Positions 1-8,132 are shown, numbered from the stretch's first letter. The stretch is 64,000 bases of DNA from Lachnospiraceae bacterium UBA1818 (GCA_904419285.1 CAJFQZ010000009.1:1-64000); one strand, 5' to 3'. The notes: generated from the sequence alone by a model not told the origin. Translations and numbers: made by a program.

Positions 1-1
1 A

Positions 2-576
2 GCTTTGGCAAACTGTATCGTAAATACAGACTTTTATTTCCCGAGAGGGATTGTGATCCGGAAAGATGCAGATTCTATCGTAATGGAGAATCCGGGAAGC
101 ATTCGGACAGGAAAAGCCCAGATGCTCAAAGGCGGTATTTCAGATCCGAGAAACAAAGCTTTGATGAAGATGTTCAATCTGATCGGTATTGGAGAGAGAG
201 CCGGCAGCGGCGTGCCGGATATATACAGCGTGTGGGAACAACAGGGATGGAAGCAGCCGGAAGTCGCAGAAGAATACGGACCCGACAGAACTATTTTGAA
301 ATTATCGTTTGTAAAAAGCATGGATAAAAAAGCGCTGATAAAAAGTGCTGATAAAAAAGCGCTGATAAAAAGAAACTTACAAATAAAACCAGACAACAGT
401 TAGAAAAAATAATAGAATGGATGGAGTTGGATCGAGAATATAGAATAGCTGAGATAGCAGAATTCCTCGGGGTTAAAGAAACAAGAGCTCGTCAATTGGT
501 GAGAGAATTGATACGGCTTAAGAAAATAGAGGCGATGGGGGAAAATAAAGGCCGCAGATATAGAAAAATAGTATAG
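2..576 (+). pseudogene. 3' end of AlbA_2/HATPase-type ATP-binding regulator, frameshifted
   Basis: The gene enters from the left edge, so its start is missing. Residues around GIVIRKDAD, ENPGSIRTGK, GGISDPRN and GIGERAGSGVPDIY match the C-terminal ATPase-like part of the COG2865 (AlbA_2) family of putative transcriptional regulators. The first frame stops at 401-403. Reading one frame over from about 350, the sequence continues to a stop at 574-576 and gives a winged-helix tail of the kind usual for this family (REYRIAEIAEFLGVKETRA). The break lies in a repeated A-rich stretch (323-372; unit GATAAAAAAGCGCT, two 27-bp copies), where one A appears to be missing. A sequencing slip, slippage-driven phase variation or ribosomal frameshifting at the A6G run would explain it equally well. 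Function is inferred from family only. Confidence 0.7.
323..372 (+). repeat. 27-bp A-rich tandem repeat at the frameshift site
   Basis: Two near-identical 27-bp copies (323-349 and 350-376, the second diverging after 372) each made of GATAAAAAAGCGCT plus GATAAAAAGTGCT. The copies encode the repeated peptide DKKALIKSA. The A5 and A6 runs are natural slippage targets, and the reading frame is lost here. Confidence 0.75.
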
Positions 577-661
577 CAGAATGTGGAGTAAATATCATTT
601 TTGTATGCTGAAAACTTAGACAAAAGGCAAAGCAGAAGATGACAATGCTTTATCGACTTAC

Positions 662-712
662 ACCCCTTTCTGTGCTATGATTATGAATGCATAATCATAG
701 ACAGAAAGGGGT
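662..712 (+). promoter_or_regulatory. Long hairpin sequestering the SD of the GTPase-nuclease gene
   Basis: Arms 662-684 and 691-712 pair over 22 bp with a single bulged G at 674; G685-C690 can close an AATG loop. The right arm contains AAAGGGG (705-711), the only SD-like sequence, seven bases before the ATG at 719. The fold would therefore hide the ribosome binding site. There is no U-run directly after the stem, so it is not a typical intrinsic terminator. It could be a translational switch, an RNA processing site or a DNA operator. No clear promoter was found between 577 and 661. Confidence 0.7.
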
Positions 713-718
713 ATTTTC

Positions 719-3445
719 ATGGAAAATACGTCTGAAAATAAGGAAAGATCATCAAAAAAGAATTTATGTATAGGAATTCTCGCCCATGTGGATGCGGGGA
801 AGACGACGCTGTCGGAGAGCATGCTCTATTTAAGCGGAAGTATCCGGAAGCTGGGGCGTGTGGACCACAGGGACGCCTTCCTTGATACATACGGACTGGA
901 GAAAGAGCGGGGAATCACCATCTTCTCCAAGCAGGCGGCCTTCACCTGGAAGGATACGGACGTCACTCTTCTCGACACCCCGGGGCACGTGGATTTCTCG
1001 GCGGAGATGGAGCGTGTCCTGCAGGTGCTTGACTGTGCGGTCCTTGTGGTGAGCGGGGCTGACGGAGTGCAGGGGCACACGGAGACACTGTGGAAGCTGC
1101 TGAAGCGGTATGAGATTCCCGCTTTTCTTTTTGTAAATAAGATGGATCAGGACGGGACGGACAGAGACCGCCTTATGGCAGAGCTGAAAGCCCGGTTCGG
1201 CGAGGGCTGCGTTGATTTTTCGGGAATATCGAAAGGGGATCCGGAAGCGCTGGAAGAGCTTGCCTTCTGCGGCGAGGAAGTCCTTGAGGAGTATCTGGAG
1301 ACGGGAACTGTCAGTTACCGCTCCATCAGGCGATCTGTCGCCCAGAGGAAGCTTTTCCCCTGCTTTTTCGGATCCGCTCTTCATGTTCAGGGTGTGGAGG
1401 AACTGCTGGACGGCCTGGAGCGGTACACACAGACGCCGCAGTATGGAGAGGAGTTCGGGGCAAAGGTTTACAAGATCGCAAGGGACGACCAGGGAAACCG
1501 GCTGACTTATCTGAAGATCACCGGCGGCACGCTGAGTGCGAAGGAAGTCCTTCCTGACGTTGAGGAAAAGGTAAACCAGATAAGGATCTATTCCGGAGCA
1601 AAATATGAGCTTGTCCCCTCTGTCAGAGCGGGGCAGGTCTGCGCAGTGACCGGGCCGGAGGATACATGTCCGGGACAGGGACTGGGCGCGGAGCAGGCGT
1701 CAGACATGCCTGTGCTTGAGCCTGTGCTCACCTACCGGATCGAGCTGCCTGAGGACTGCGATGTCCATGCCATGCTCAGAAATTTAAGACAGCTGGAAGA
1801 AGAAGAACCGGAACTCCACATCGTATGGGATGAGGCGTCCGGCGAGATCCATGCCCAGCTTATGGGAGAGGTGCAGATCGAGATACTCCGAAGCCTGATC
1901 TATCAGAGGTTCAGAGTACGAGTGGAGTTCGGAGAAGGCAGGATCGTGTACAAGGAGACGATAGAGGCACCGGTGGAAGGCGTCGGGCACTTTGAACCGC
2001 TGCGGCATTATGCGGAGGTGCATCTGCTCCTGGAACCGGGAGAACGGGGCTCCGGGCTCCAGGTGGCTTCCTCATGCAGCGAGGATGTGCTGGACAGGAA
2101 CTGGCAGAGACTTGTCCTGACCCATCTGGAGGAAAAGGAGCACGTGGGAGTGCTGACCGGTTCCCCTGTCACGGATCTGAAGATCACGCTGATCGCAGGG
2201 AGAGCCCACCAGAAGCATACCGAGGGCGGAGATTTCCGGCAGGCGACATACCGCGCGGTGCGTCAGGGACTCAAGAAGGCGAAGAGCATCCTTCTGGAGC
2301 CGTACTATGAGTTCCGCCTTGAGATGCCGACAGAGAATATCGGGCGGGCAATGACAGATATTCAGAAAATGTACGGAAAGTTTGAATCACCCCTGACAGA
2401 AGGCGATGTATCGGTGCTCACAGGAAGTGCGCCTGTATCTGCAATGCGCGGCTATCAGACGGAATTCACCGCGTACACCGGCGGCAGGGGAAGGATGTCC
2501 TGTTCGCTGAAAGGATATGACGTCTGCCATGACCAGGAAGAAGTTGTGGCAGCAATCGGCTATGATTCGGAATCGGACCTGGAGAATCCGACAGGATCTG
2601 TCTTCTGCGCCCACGGAGCGGGATTCATCGTGCCCTGGTATCAGGTGGAGGAATACATGCATCTTGAGAGCAGCGAGAAGACTGAGAAAGAGGTGAAGGC
2701 GGCTGAAATGGCAGTGCGCCGGGCAGCCTCGCGGATCGAGCTGACCCAGGAAGAGCTTGACGCGATCTATATCCGCACGCCGGATCCGGTACGCCAGAGC
2801 CGCGGTCCGGTGACAGTGCGTTCCGCGGATGATACAGCGGGAACCCGAACGGATCTGCCTGTGAAGGAAAAAGGAGAAGCCAGGGGCAAATGGGCGGATT
2901 ATAAAAAGGAACGGGAAAAGCAGGAAGAATATCTTCTGGTGGACGGATACAATATCATTTTTGCCTGGGAGGATCTGAACCGGCTTTCCGAGACGAACAT
3001 GGCGGCGGCAAGAGGAAAACTGGCGGATATCCTGTGCAATTATCAGGGCTGGAAGAAGTGTACCCTGATCCTTGTGTTTGACGCATACAAGGTGGAGGGG
3101 AATCCGGGCGAAGTGCTGAAATACCATAATATCTATATCGTCTACACAAAAGAGGCGGAGACGGCGGACCAGTACATCGAGAAGACAGTCAGGCGGATCG
3201 CCCGGTCAGCGGATGTGACCGTGGCGACCTCGGACGGGCTGGAGCAGGTCATCATCCTCGGCCAGGGCGGACGCCGGATGTCAGCGGCAGGCCTGCGGGA
3301 AGAGGTAGAACTTGCCATGAAGGAGATAAGGCAGGAACATCTGGGCAGGACATCGGGAGGAAAGAACTACCTCTTTGATTATCTGGATGAAGAAGACGCC
3401 CAGAAGCTGGAGCAGGTGAGGCTCGGGCAGACACCGGAGCCCTGA
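719..3445 (+). CDS. TetM/EF-G-like GTPase fused to YacP/Rae1-like NYN nuclease
   Basis: 908 residues. The N-terminal ~690 residues are a ribosome-protection/EF-G-type translational GTPase: G1 AHVDAGKTT (22-30), G2 RGITI (64-68), G3 DTPGHVDF (86-93), G4 NKMD (140-143), followed by domain II-V-like sequence. A charged linker (about 690-735) leads to a C-terminal NYN/PIN-like domain (about 736-880) that resembles Bacillus YacP (Rae1): LLVDGYN, VFDA, ETAD, ATSD and FGQG-like ILGQGGRR. The acidic residues expected for metal binding are present (D742, D788, E814/D817, D839). Rae1 is a ribosome-associated nuclease that cuts mRNA in the A site, and TetM-type GTPases also enter the A site. A role in releasing or cleaving mRNA on stalled ribosomes is therefore inferred. 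Tetracycline protection is possible but should not be assumed. SD AAAGGGG lies inside an upstream hairpin. Confidence 0.88.
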   Translation: MENTSENKERSSKKNLCIGILAHVDAGKTTLSESMLYLSGSIRKLGRVDHRDAFLDTYGLEKERGITIFSKQAAFTWKDTDVTLLDTPGHVDFSAEMERVLQVLDCAVLVVSGADGVQGHTETLWKLLKRYEIPAFLFVNKMDQDGTDRDRLMAELKARFGEGCVDFSGISKGDPEALEELAFCGEEVLEEYLETGTVSYRSIRRSVAQRKLFPCFFGSALHVQGVEELLDGLERYTQTPQYGEEFGAKVYKIARDDQGNRLTYLKITGGTLSAKEVLPDVEEKVNQIRIYSGAKYELVPSVRAGQVCAVTGPEDTCPGQGLGAEQASDMPVLEPVLTYRIELPEDCDVHAMLRNLRQLEEEEPELHIVWDEASGEIHAQLMGEVQIEILRSLIYQRFRVRVEFGEGRIVYKETIEAPVEGVGHFEPLRHYAEVHLLLEPGERGSGLQVASSCSEDVLDRNWQRLVLTHLEEKEHVGVLTGSPVTDLKITLIAGRAHQKHTEGGDFRQATYRAVRQGLKKAKSILLEPYYEFRLEMPTENIGRAMTDIQKMYGKFESPLTEGDVSVLTGSAPVSAMRGYQTEFTAYTGGRGRMSCSLKGYDVCHDQEEVVAAIGYDSESDLENPTGSVFCAHGAGFIVPWYQVEEYMHLESSEKTEKEVKAAEMAVRRAASRIELTQEELDAIYIRTPDPVRQSRGPVTVRSADDTAGTRTDLPVKEKGEARGKWADYKKEREKQEEYLLVDGYNIIFAWEDLNRLSETNMAAARGKLADILCNYQGWKKCTLILVFDAYKVEGNPGEVLKYHNIYIVYTKEAETADQYIEKTVRRIARSADVTVATSDGLEQVIILGQGGRRMSAAGLREEVELAMKEIRQEHLGRTSGGKNYLFDYLDEEDAQKLEQVRLGQTPEP

Positions 3446-3505
3446 GAATTTCCAGAGAGATCCTTCTGAAAAAGTGGACTGCATGAAAATGATAAAACTG
3501 GACAT

Positions 3506-3559
3506 TTTAAAATGACCAGTGTGGTGATAGTATACCAATATCGAACAGAGAGTGTTCGA
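3506..3559 (+). promoter_or_regulatory. Possible promoter with operator-like inverted repeat
   Basis: TTTAAA (3506-3511), 16 bases, then TAGTAT (3528-3533) with an upstream TG (extended -10). A perfect 7-bp inverted repeat TCGAACA-gagag-TGTTCGA (3541-3559) lies at the expected transcription start. It looks like a repressor site for the S component gene that follows. The half-site resembles the Firmicute LexA box, but the spacing (N7 instead of N4) does not fit. Confidence 0.4.
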
Positions 3560-3616
3560 GAAGAATATTCAATCGGAATCAGATTTCGGCAGATTTACAG
3601 GAAAAGAGGGAGTATG

Positions 3617-4222
3617 ATGGAAAGAAGAAATGAAACAGTGATCAAGCTTGCACAGACAGCGCTTATGGCGGCGCTGTGCTATGTGGCATTTACATTTTTA
3701 CAGATCAAGATACCAATGCCGGGAGGCGATGCGACGTCGCTGCATGTGGGAAATGCGTTCTGCGTGCTGGGCGCGCTGATCCTGGGCGGATGGTACGGCG
3801 GCCTTGCGGGAGCGGTAGGGATGACGATCGCGGACCTGATGGATCCGGTCTACATCACCGGCGCGCCGAAGACATTTGTGCTGAAGCTGTGTATCGGCCT
3901 GATCGTAGGACTGGTTGCACACAGGATCGCGAAGATCAATGAGAGCACAGACCGGAAATATGTACTGCGCTGGAGCCTGATCGCTTCTGTGGCGGGGCTG
4001 GGGTTCAATGTGATCGCAGATCCGCTCGTGGGATATTTCTATAAGATGTTTATCCTGGGGCAGCCTCAGCAGATGGCGGAGGTACTGGCAAAATGGAGTA
4101 CAGCGACGACATTTGTCAATGCAGTGGTATCTACAGTGCTGGTGGGAGTCATCTACAATGCGCTCCGCCCGGTGCTTTTAAGATCCGGACTGATCCGGAC
4201 GGTGAAGACGAAGACGGCATGA
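3617..4222 (+). CDS. ECF transporter S component
   Basis: About 201 residues and strongly hydrophobic with five to six membrane segments (TALMAALCYVAFTFL, AFCVLGALILGGWYGG, KLCIGLIVGLVAH, SLIASVAGLGFNVIAD, TFVNAVVSTVLVGVIY). The sequence matches the substrate-binding S subunits of energy-coupling factor transporters (COG4720-like), which import vitamins or their precursors. The substrate cannot be read from the sequence. The ATG at 3617 is chosen over 3614 because AGAGGGA (3605-3611) is then well spaced. The shared ATPase and T subunits are probably those encoded at 49822-52323, typical of group II ECF systems. An intrinsic terminator follows directly. Confidence 0.85.
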   Translation: MERRNETVIKLAQTALMAALCYVAFTFLQIKIPMPGGDATSLHVGNAFCVLGALILGGWYGGLAGAVGMTIADLMDPVYITGAPKTFVLKLCIGLIVGLVAHRIAKINESTDRKYVLRWSLIASVAGLGFNVIADPLVGYFYKMFILGQPQQMAEVLAKWSTATTFVNAVVSTVLVGVIYNALRPVLLRSGLIRTVKTKTA

Positions 4223-4237
4223 TGAAAGCGGCAGGGA

Positions 4238-4277
4238 GAATCCGAAGGAAGAGAAACCTTCGGATTCTTTTTTTCTT
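4238..4277 (+). terminator. Intrinsic terminator after the ECF S gene
   Basis: Perfect 11-bp stem GAATCCGAAGG (4238-4248) / CCTTCGGATTC (4257-4267), 8-nt loop, followed by a T-run of TTTTTTTCTTTT. Confidence 0.93.
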
Positions 4278-4291
4278 TTCTCCCTGTTCGC

Positions 4292-4321
4292 TTGCCAACA
4301 TGGCGCCGGGTATTATATACT
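4292..4321 (+). promoter_or_regulatory. Predicted promoter for pyrF-pyrK-pyrD
   Basis: TTGCCA (4292-4297), 18-base spacer, TATACT (4316-4321), placed between the upstream terminator and pyrF. No PyrR-type attenuator is evident in the short leader. Confidence 0.6.
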
Positions 4322-4376
4322 AGATAAAAGTATCGCCTGGATATTTGTGAAATGGTAAGTAAACGGAGGAAATGAT

Positions 4377-5306
4377 ATGATTAACAAACTGGTTGAAAAG
4401 ATCAAAAAGACAAATGCGCCTATCGTTGTGGGACTTGACCCGATGCTCAGCTATGTTCCCCAGCATGTGCAGGACAAGGCATTCGCAGAGTACGGTGAGA
4501 CACTGGAAGGAGCTGCTGAGGCGATCTGGCAGTTCAACAAGGAGATCGTGGACAAGACCTATGATCTGATCCCGGCAGTGAAGCCGCAGATCGCGATGTA
4601 TGAGCAGTTCGGTGTGCCGGGGCTTATGGCGTTCAAGAAGACGGTGGACTACTGTAAATCAAAGGATCTGGTCGTGATCGGAGACATCAAGAGAGGCGAT
4701 ATCGGTTCCACTTCCGCAGCGTACGCAGTGGGACATCTCGGAAAAGTGAAAGTCGGAAGCAAGGAATATGTTCCGTTCGACGAAGATTTTGCTACAGTGA
4801 ACCCGTATCTCGGCTCAGACGGAGTAAAGCCGTTTATCGAGGTGTGCAGGGAGGAGAAGAAAGGCCTCTTTATCCTGGTGAAGACTTCCAACCCGTCCAG
4901 CGGAGAGTTCCAGGACCGCCTCATCGACGGACGCCCGCTCTACGAACTGGTGGGAGAGAAAGTGGCCGAGTGGGGCGCTGACTGCATGGGCGATGAGTAC
5001 AGCTACATCGGCGCTGTCGTGGGTGCGACTTATCCGGAGATGGGAAAAGTGCTGCGCAGGATCATGCCCAAGTCTTATATCCTTGTGCCCGGATACGGCG
5101 CCCAGGGCGGACAGGGCAAGGATCTGGTGCATTTCTTCAATGAGGACGGACTCGGCGCGATCGTGAACTCTTCCCGTGGAATCATCGCAGCTTATAAACA
5201 GGAGGCGTATGCCAAGTTCGGACCGGAGAATTTCGGAGATGCGTCCAGAGCGGCCGTGGAGGCGATGATCGCTGACATCAGCGGAGCGCTGGAAGCGGCG
5301 AAATAG
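4377..5306 (+). CDS. pyrF: Orotidine 5'-phosphate decarboxylase
   Basis: 309 residues, the long (type 2) form of OMP decarboxylase, which makes UMP in the last step of de novo pyrimidine synthesis. The active-site signature DIKRGDIGS is at 103-111 (catalytic D-x-K-x-x-x-x-D), and VGLDPM (18-23) and VPGYGAQGG near the C-terminus bind the phosphate and base. The ATG follows GGAGG at good spacing. It heads a pyrimidine cluster with pyrK and pyrD. The 127-bp gap to pyrK holds no recognised signal. Confidence 0.96.
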   Translation: MINKLVEKIKKTNAPIVVGLDPMLSYVPQHVQDKAFAEYGETLEGAAEAIWQFNKEIVDKTYDLIPAVKPQIAMYEQFGVPGLMAFKKTVDYCKSKDLVVIGDIKRGDIGSTSAAYAVGHLGKVKVGSKEYVPFDEDFATVNPYLGSDGVKPFIEVCREEKKGLFILVKTSNPSSGEFQDRLIDGRPLYELVGEKVAEWGADCMGDEYSYIGAVVGATYPEMGKVLRRIMPKSYILVPGYGAQGGQGKDLVHFFNEDGLGAIVNSSRGIIAAYKQEAYAKFGPENFGDASRAAVEAMIADISGALEAAK

Positions 5307-5433
5307 AGCGGGACAGCAGGCGGCACGGACACGAACCGCAGAGCGCCGGAGCAGAGTACGGAGTCAGAGTGCGGAAGTGCCGGACGGGCAGCAGGGCACT
5401 GCAGAAAACAGAGCAGGACAGAGGAAAGAAGAT

Positions 5434-6216
5434 ATGACAAAGAAGAAAGAGAATGCAGCGGTCGTCTCCCAGGAGCAGATCGCAGAAAATATTTATAGTA
5501 TGTGGATCAGGACAGAAGCGGCGGCGGAAGCGGCGCCGGGACAGTTTATTTCCATGTATACGAACGACGGGAGCAAGCTGCTCCCGCGCCCGATCAGTAT
5601 CTGTGAGATCGATCGGGAGAAGGGACAGCTCCGTGTTGTATACCGTGTGACAGGACCGGGGACCGGAACGGAAGAATTCTCCCGGATGAAAGCCGGGGAT
5701 ACGATCCCGGTGATCGGACCTCTGGGGAATGGATTTCCGTATGAGAAGGCGGAAGGAAAGAGAGTGTTCCTCATGGGCGGGGGAATTGGAGTTCCCCCTA
5801 TCCTGGAGCTGGCGAAAGAGATGAAGTGTGAGAAGAAGCAGATCGTTGTGGGATACCGGGACGCGGAGACTTTCCTGAGAGAAGAGTTTGAACAGAACGG
5901 AGAAGTCTATATCTCCACAGAAGACGGAAGCGTGGGGACAAAGGGAAATGTCATGGACGCCATCCGGGAAAACGGGCTTGAGGCGGATATCATCTATGCC
6001 TGCGGACCGACCCCGATGCTCCGTGCCATCAAGGCGTATGCCGAGGAAAACGGAATTGTGTGTTATCTCTCCCTGGAAGAGCGCATGGCATGCGGCATCG
6101 GCGCCTGTCTTGCCTGTGTATGTCAGACAAAGGAGAAGGATCATCACAGCAATGTGAACAATAAGCGGATCTGCAAGGACGGTCCGGTATTCCTGTCAAC
6201 GGAGGTGGAGATCTGA
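5434..6216 (+). CDS. pyrK: Dihydroorotate dehydrogenase B, electron transfer subunit
   Basis: 260 residues. PyrK carries FAD and a [2Fe-2S] cluster and passes electrons from dihydroorotate oxidation in PyrD to NAD+. The FAD-binding LLPRPIS is at 49-55, the NAD-binding GGGIGVPP at 115-122, ACGPTPML at 189-196, and cluster cysteines C220, C225, C228 and C247. The start at 5434 is chosen because it follows GAGGAAAG and gives the usual length; earlier in-frame codons lack an SD. It overlaps pyrD by one base (TGATG), so the two subunits are translationally coupled. Confidence 0.95.
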   Translation: MTKKKENAAVVSQEQIAENIYSMWIRTEAAAEAAPGQFISMYTNDGSKLLPRPISICEIDREKGQLRVVYRVTGPGTGTEEFSRMKAGDTIPVIGPLGNGFPYEKAEGKRVFLMGGGIGVPPILELAKEMKCEKKQIVVGYRDAETFLREEFEQNGEVYISTEDGSVGTKGNVMDAIRENGLEADIIYACGPTPMLRAIKAYAEENGIVCYLSLEERMACGIGACLACVCQTKEKDHHSNVNNKRICKDGPVFLSTEVEI

Positions 6217-7115
6217 TGAATATGAAGGTGAATATCGCAGGTGTGGAATGGAAGAATCCGGTGACAGTAGCGTCAGGGACTTTCGGCTCCGGAGCTGAGT
6301 TCGCTGACTATGTGGACCTTAACCGTCTGGGCGCGGTGACGACCAAAGGAGTCGCCAGTGTTCCATGGACGGGAAATCCGACTCCGAGAGTGGCGGAGAC
6401 CTACGGCGGGATGATGAATGCGGTCGGACTGCAGAATCCGGGGATCGACCTGTTCTGCGAGAGGGATATCCCGTTCCTGAGAAAGTATGATACAAAGATC
6501 ATCGTCAATGTCTGCGGACGGTCTGAGGAGGACTACTGCGAAGTGGTCGAGCGGCTGGCAGGCGAGGACGTGGATATGCTGGAGATCAATATCTCCTGTC
6601 CGAATGTAAAGGAGGGCGGGATCGCCTTCGGCCAGGATCCGAAGGCTGCGGAAAAGATCACAAAGGCTGTGAAGAAATATGCGAAGCAGCCGGTGATCAT
6701 GAAGCTGAGCCCCAATGTGACGAGCATCGCCGAGATGGCAAAAGCTGTGGAGGCGGGCGGCGCGGACGCGGTTTCTCTGATCAATACGATCACGGGTATG
6801 AAGATCGATATCAACAGGAAATCGTTTGTCCTGGCGAATAAGACAGGCGGCGTATCCGGACCGGCGATCCATCCGATCGCAGTGCGCATGGTGTATGAGG
6901 CGGCTAATGCTGTGAAAGTTCCGGTCATCGGCATGGGAGGAATTTCTACGGCGGAGGATGCCATCGAGATGATCCTTGCAGGAGCGAGCGCTGTGTCCGT
7001 CGGAACAGCGAATTTTCACAATCCGGGTGTGACGATGGAGATTGTCGACGGGATTGCGGAGTATATGGAGCGGCAGGGCTTCAAGAGTGTCTCTGATATG
7101 GTCGGGATTGTGTAA
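6216..7115 (+). CDS. pyrD: Dihydroorotate dehydrogenase B, catalytic subunit
   Basis: 299 residues. This is the class 1B FMN enzyme that oxidises dihydroorotate to orotate together with PyrK. Visible features are VASGTFG (18-24), TTKGV with the FMN lysine (42-46), NISCPN with the catalytic cysteine C128 typical of class 1 enzymes, and the C-terminal FMN-phosphate motif GMGGIS and SVGTANF. The start overlaps the pyrK stop. Class 1B suits an anaerobe because electrons go to NAD+ instead of quinone. Confidence 0.96.
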   Translation: MNMKVNIAGVEWKNPVTVASGTFGSGAEFADYVDLNRLGAVTTKGVASVPWTGNPTPRVAETYGGMMNAVGLQNPGIDLFCERDIPFLRKYDTKIIVNVCGRSEEDYCEVVERLAGEDVDMLEINISCPNVKEGGIAFGQDPKAAEKITKAVKKYAKQPVIMKLSPNVTSIAEMAKAVEAGGADAVSLINTITGMKIDINRKSFVLANKTGGVSGPAIHPIAVRMVYEAANAVKVPVIGMGGISTAEDAIEMILAGASAVSVGTANFHNPGVTMEIVDGIAEYMERQGFKSVSDMVGIV

Positions 7116-7167
7116 GCGTTCACAGTAATGAAATCGTCAAATAAATAACAGTTCGGCCCTGCCTTAA

Positions 7168-7196
7168 TTGAAAATGGCACCAGTTTATGCTAGAAT
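7168..7196 (+). promoter_or_regulatory. Predicted promoter for pyrE
   Basis: TTGAAA (7168-7173), exactly 17 bases, TAGAAT (7191-7196), with TG one base upstream (extended -10). It gives pyrE its own transcription start even though it follows pyrD. Confidence 0.8.
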
Positions 7197-7281
7197 TTAA
7201 CAGAATGAATCGTTGAGTATCTTCAGTATGAATATAGAAGTAATGGCAGGAAAAGCCATAAATGTGGAGGTTTTAAGAATT

Positions 7282-7962
7282 ATGGAACAGTATAAGCAGG
7301 AATTTATCGAGTTCATGGTTGACAGCGACGTGCTGAAATTCGGAGAGTTTACGCTCAAGAGCGGGAGAAAGTCTCCGTTTTTTATGAATGCGGGCGCTTA
7401 TGTGACAGGTTCTCAGCTGAAGAAGCTGGGAGAGTATTACGCGAAAGCGATCCACGACAAGTACGGGGATGATTTCGACGTGCTGTTCGGACCGGCTTAC
7501 AAGGGAATTCCGCTCAGCGTGGTGACCGCCATCGCATACAGCGAGCTGTACGGAAAGGAAGTGCGCTACTGCTCGGACCGCAAGGAGGAGAAGGATCACG
7601 GCGCAGACAAGGGAAGCTTCCTCGGAAGCAGCCTGAAGGACGGAGACCGTGTGATCATGATCGAGGATGTCACCACATCCGGCAAGTCCATGGAAGAGAC
7701 TGTCCCGAAGGTGAGAGGCGCAGCGGATGTGACGATCGTGGGTCTGATCGTGTCGCTGAACCGCATGGAGGTCGGAAAAGGCGGAGAGAAGTGTGCGCTG
7801 GATGAGATCAGAGATCTCTACGGGTTCGACACCGCGGCGATCGTTTCCATGGACGAAGTGGTCGAGCATCTCTATAATAAACCGTATCACGGGAAAGTTG
7901 TGATCGACGACACATTAAAAGCGGCGATCGATACATACTATGAAACATATGGAGTGAAATAA
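7282..7962 (+). CDS. pyrE: Orotate phosphoribosyltransferase
   Basis: 226 residues. It transfers ribose phosphate from PRPP to orotate to give OMP, the substrate of PyrF. The PRPP loop MIEDVTTSGKS (126-136), the flexible-loop region YCSDRKEEKDHG (97-107) and FGPAYKGIPL (69-78) are all present. The ATG at 7282 is chosen because GTGGAGG precedes it and the length fits; the frame is open further upstream, but that part runs into the leader. It is followed after 13 bases by a small membrane protein gene. Confidence 0.95.
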   Translation: MEQYKQEFIEFMVDSDVLKFGEFTLKSGRKSPFFMNAGAYVTGSQLKKLGEYYAKAIHDKYGDDFDVLFGPAYKGIPLSVVTAIAYSELYGKEVRYCSDRKEEKDHGADKGSFLGSSLKDGDRVIMIEDVTTSGKSMEETVPKVRGAADVTIVGLIVSLNRMEVGKGGEKCALDEIRDLYGFDTAAIVSMDEVVEHLYNKPYHGKVVIDDTLKAAIDTYYETYGVK

Positions 7963-7975
7963 GGAGGCGCATAAT

Positions 7976-8125
7976 ATGGAAAAGGCATATCGGACAATGA
8001 AAAACAGCGGCGCAGGCAGTATCGCAGTCGGGATCATCGTTCTGGTCGTGGGGATCACGGTGGGAGTCATTTCCATTATAAACGGCGCAAGCCTGCTCAG
8101 GCATAAGAAAGAGATCATATTTTAA
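7976..8125 (+). CDS. Small single-pass membrane protein downstream of pyrE
   Basis: 49 residues, preceded by AAGGAGG seven bases before the ATG. After a short basic N-terminus (EKAYRTMKNSG) there is one long hydrophobic helix (residues 14-35, rich in V, I and G) and a basic tail (LLRHKKEI). The strong SD, tight spacing behind pyrE (13 bp) and typical membrane-protein composition support a real gene. No domain is recognised and no function is claimed. A hairpin follows immediately. Confidence 0.75.
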   Translation: MEKAYRTMKNSGAGSIAVGIIVLVVGITVGVISIINGASLLRHKKEIIF

Positions 8126-8132
8126 TCAGAAA

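Noticed and set aside
719-2800. Acquired tetracycline resistance gene (tetM/O/W)
   Set aside because: The GTPase is divergent, is fused to a nuclease domain and has the same codon use as its neighbours. No conjugative element or tet leader peptide was seen.
3541-3559. LexA/SOS box
   Set aside because: The half-sites match CGAAC/GTTCG, but the spacing is 7 and not 4, and the gene is a transporter subunit.
4093-4323. Separate small ORF over the end of the ECF S gene
   Set aside because: It lies in another frame of a clear membrane protein, runs through the terminator and has no SD.
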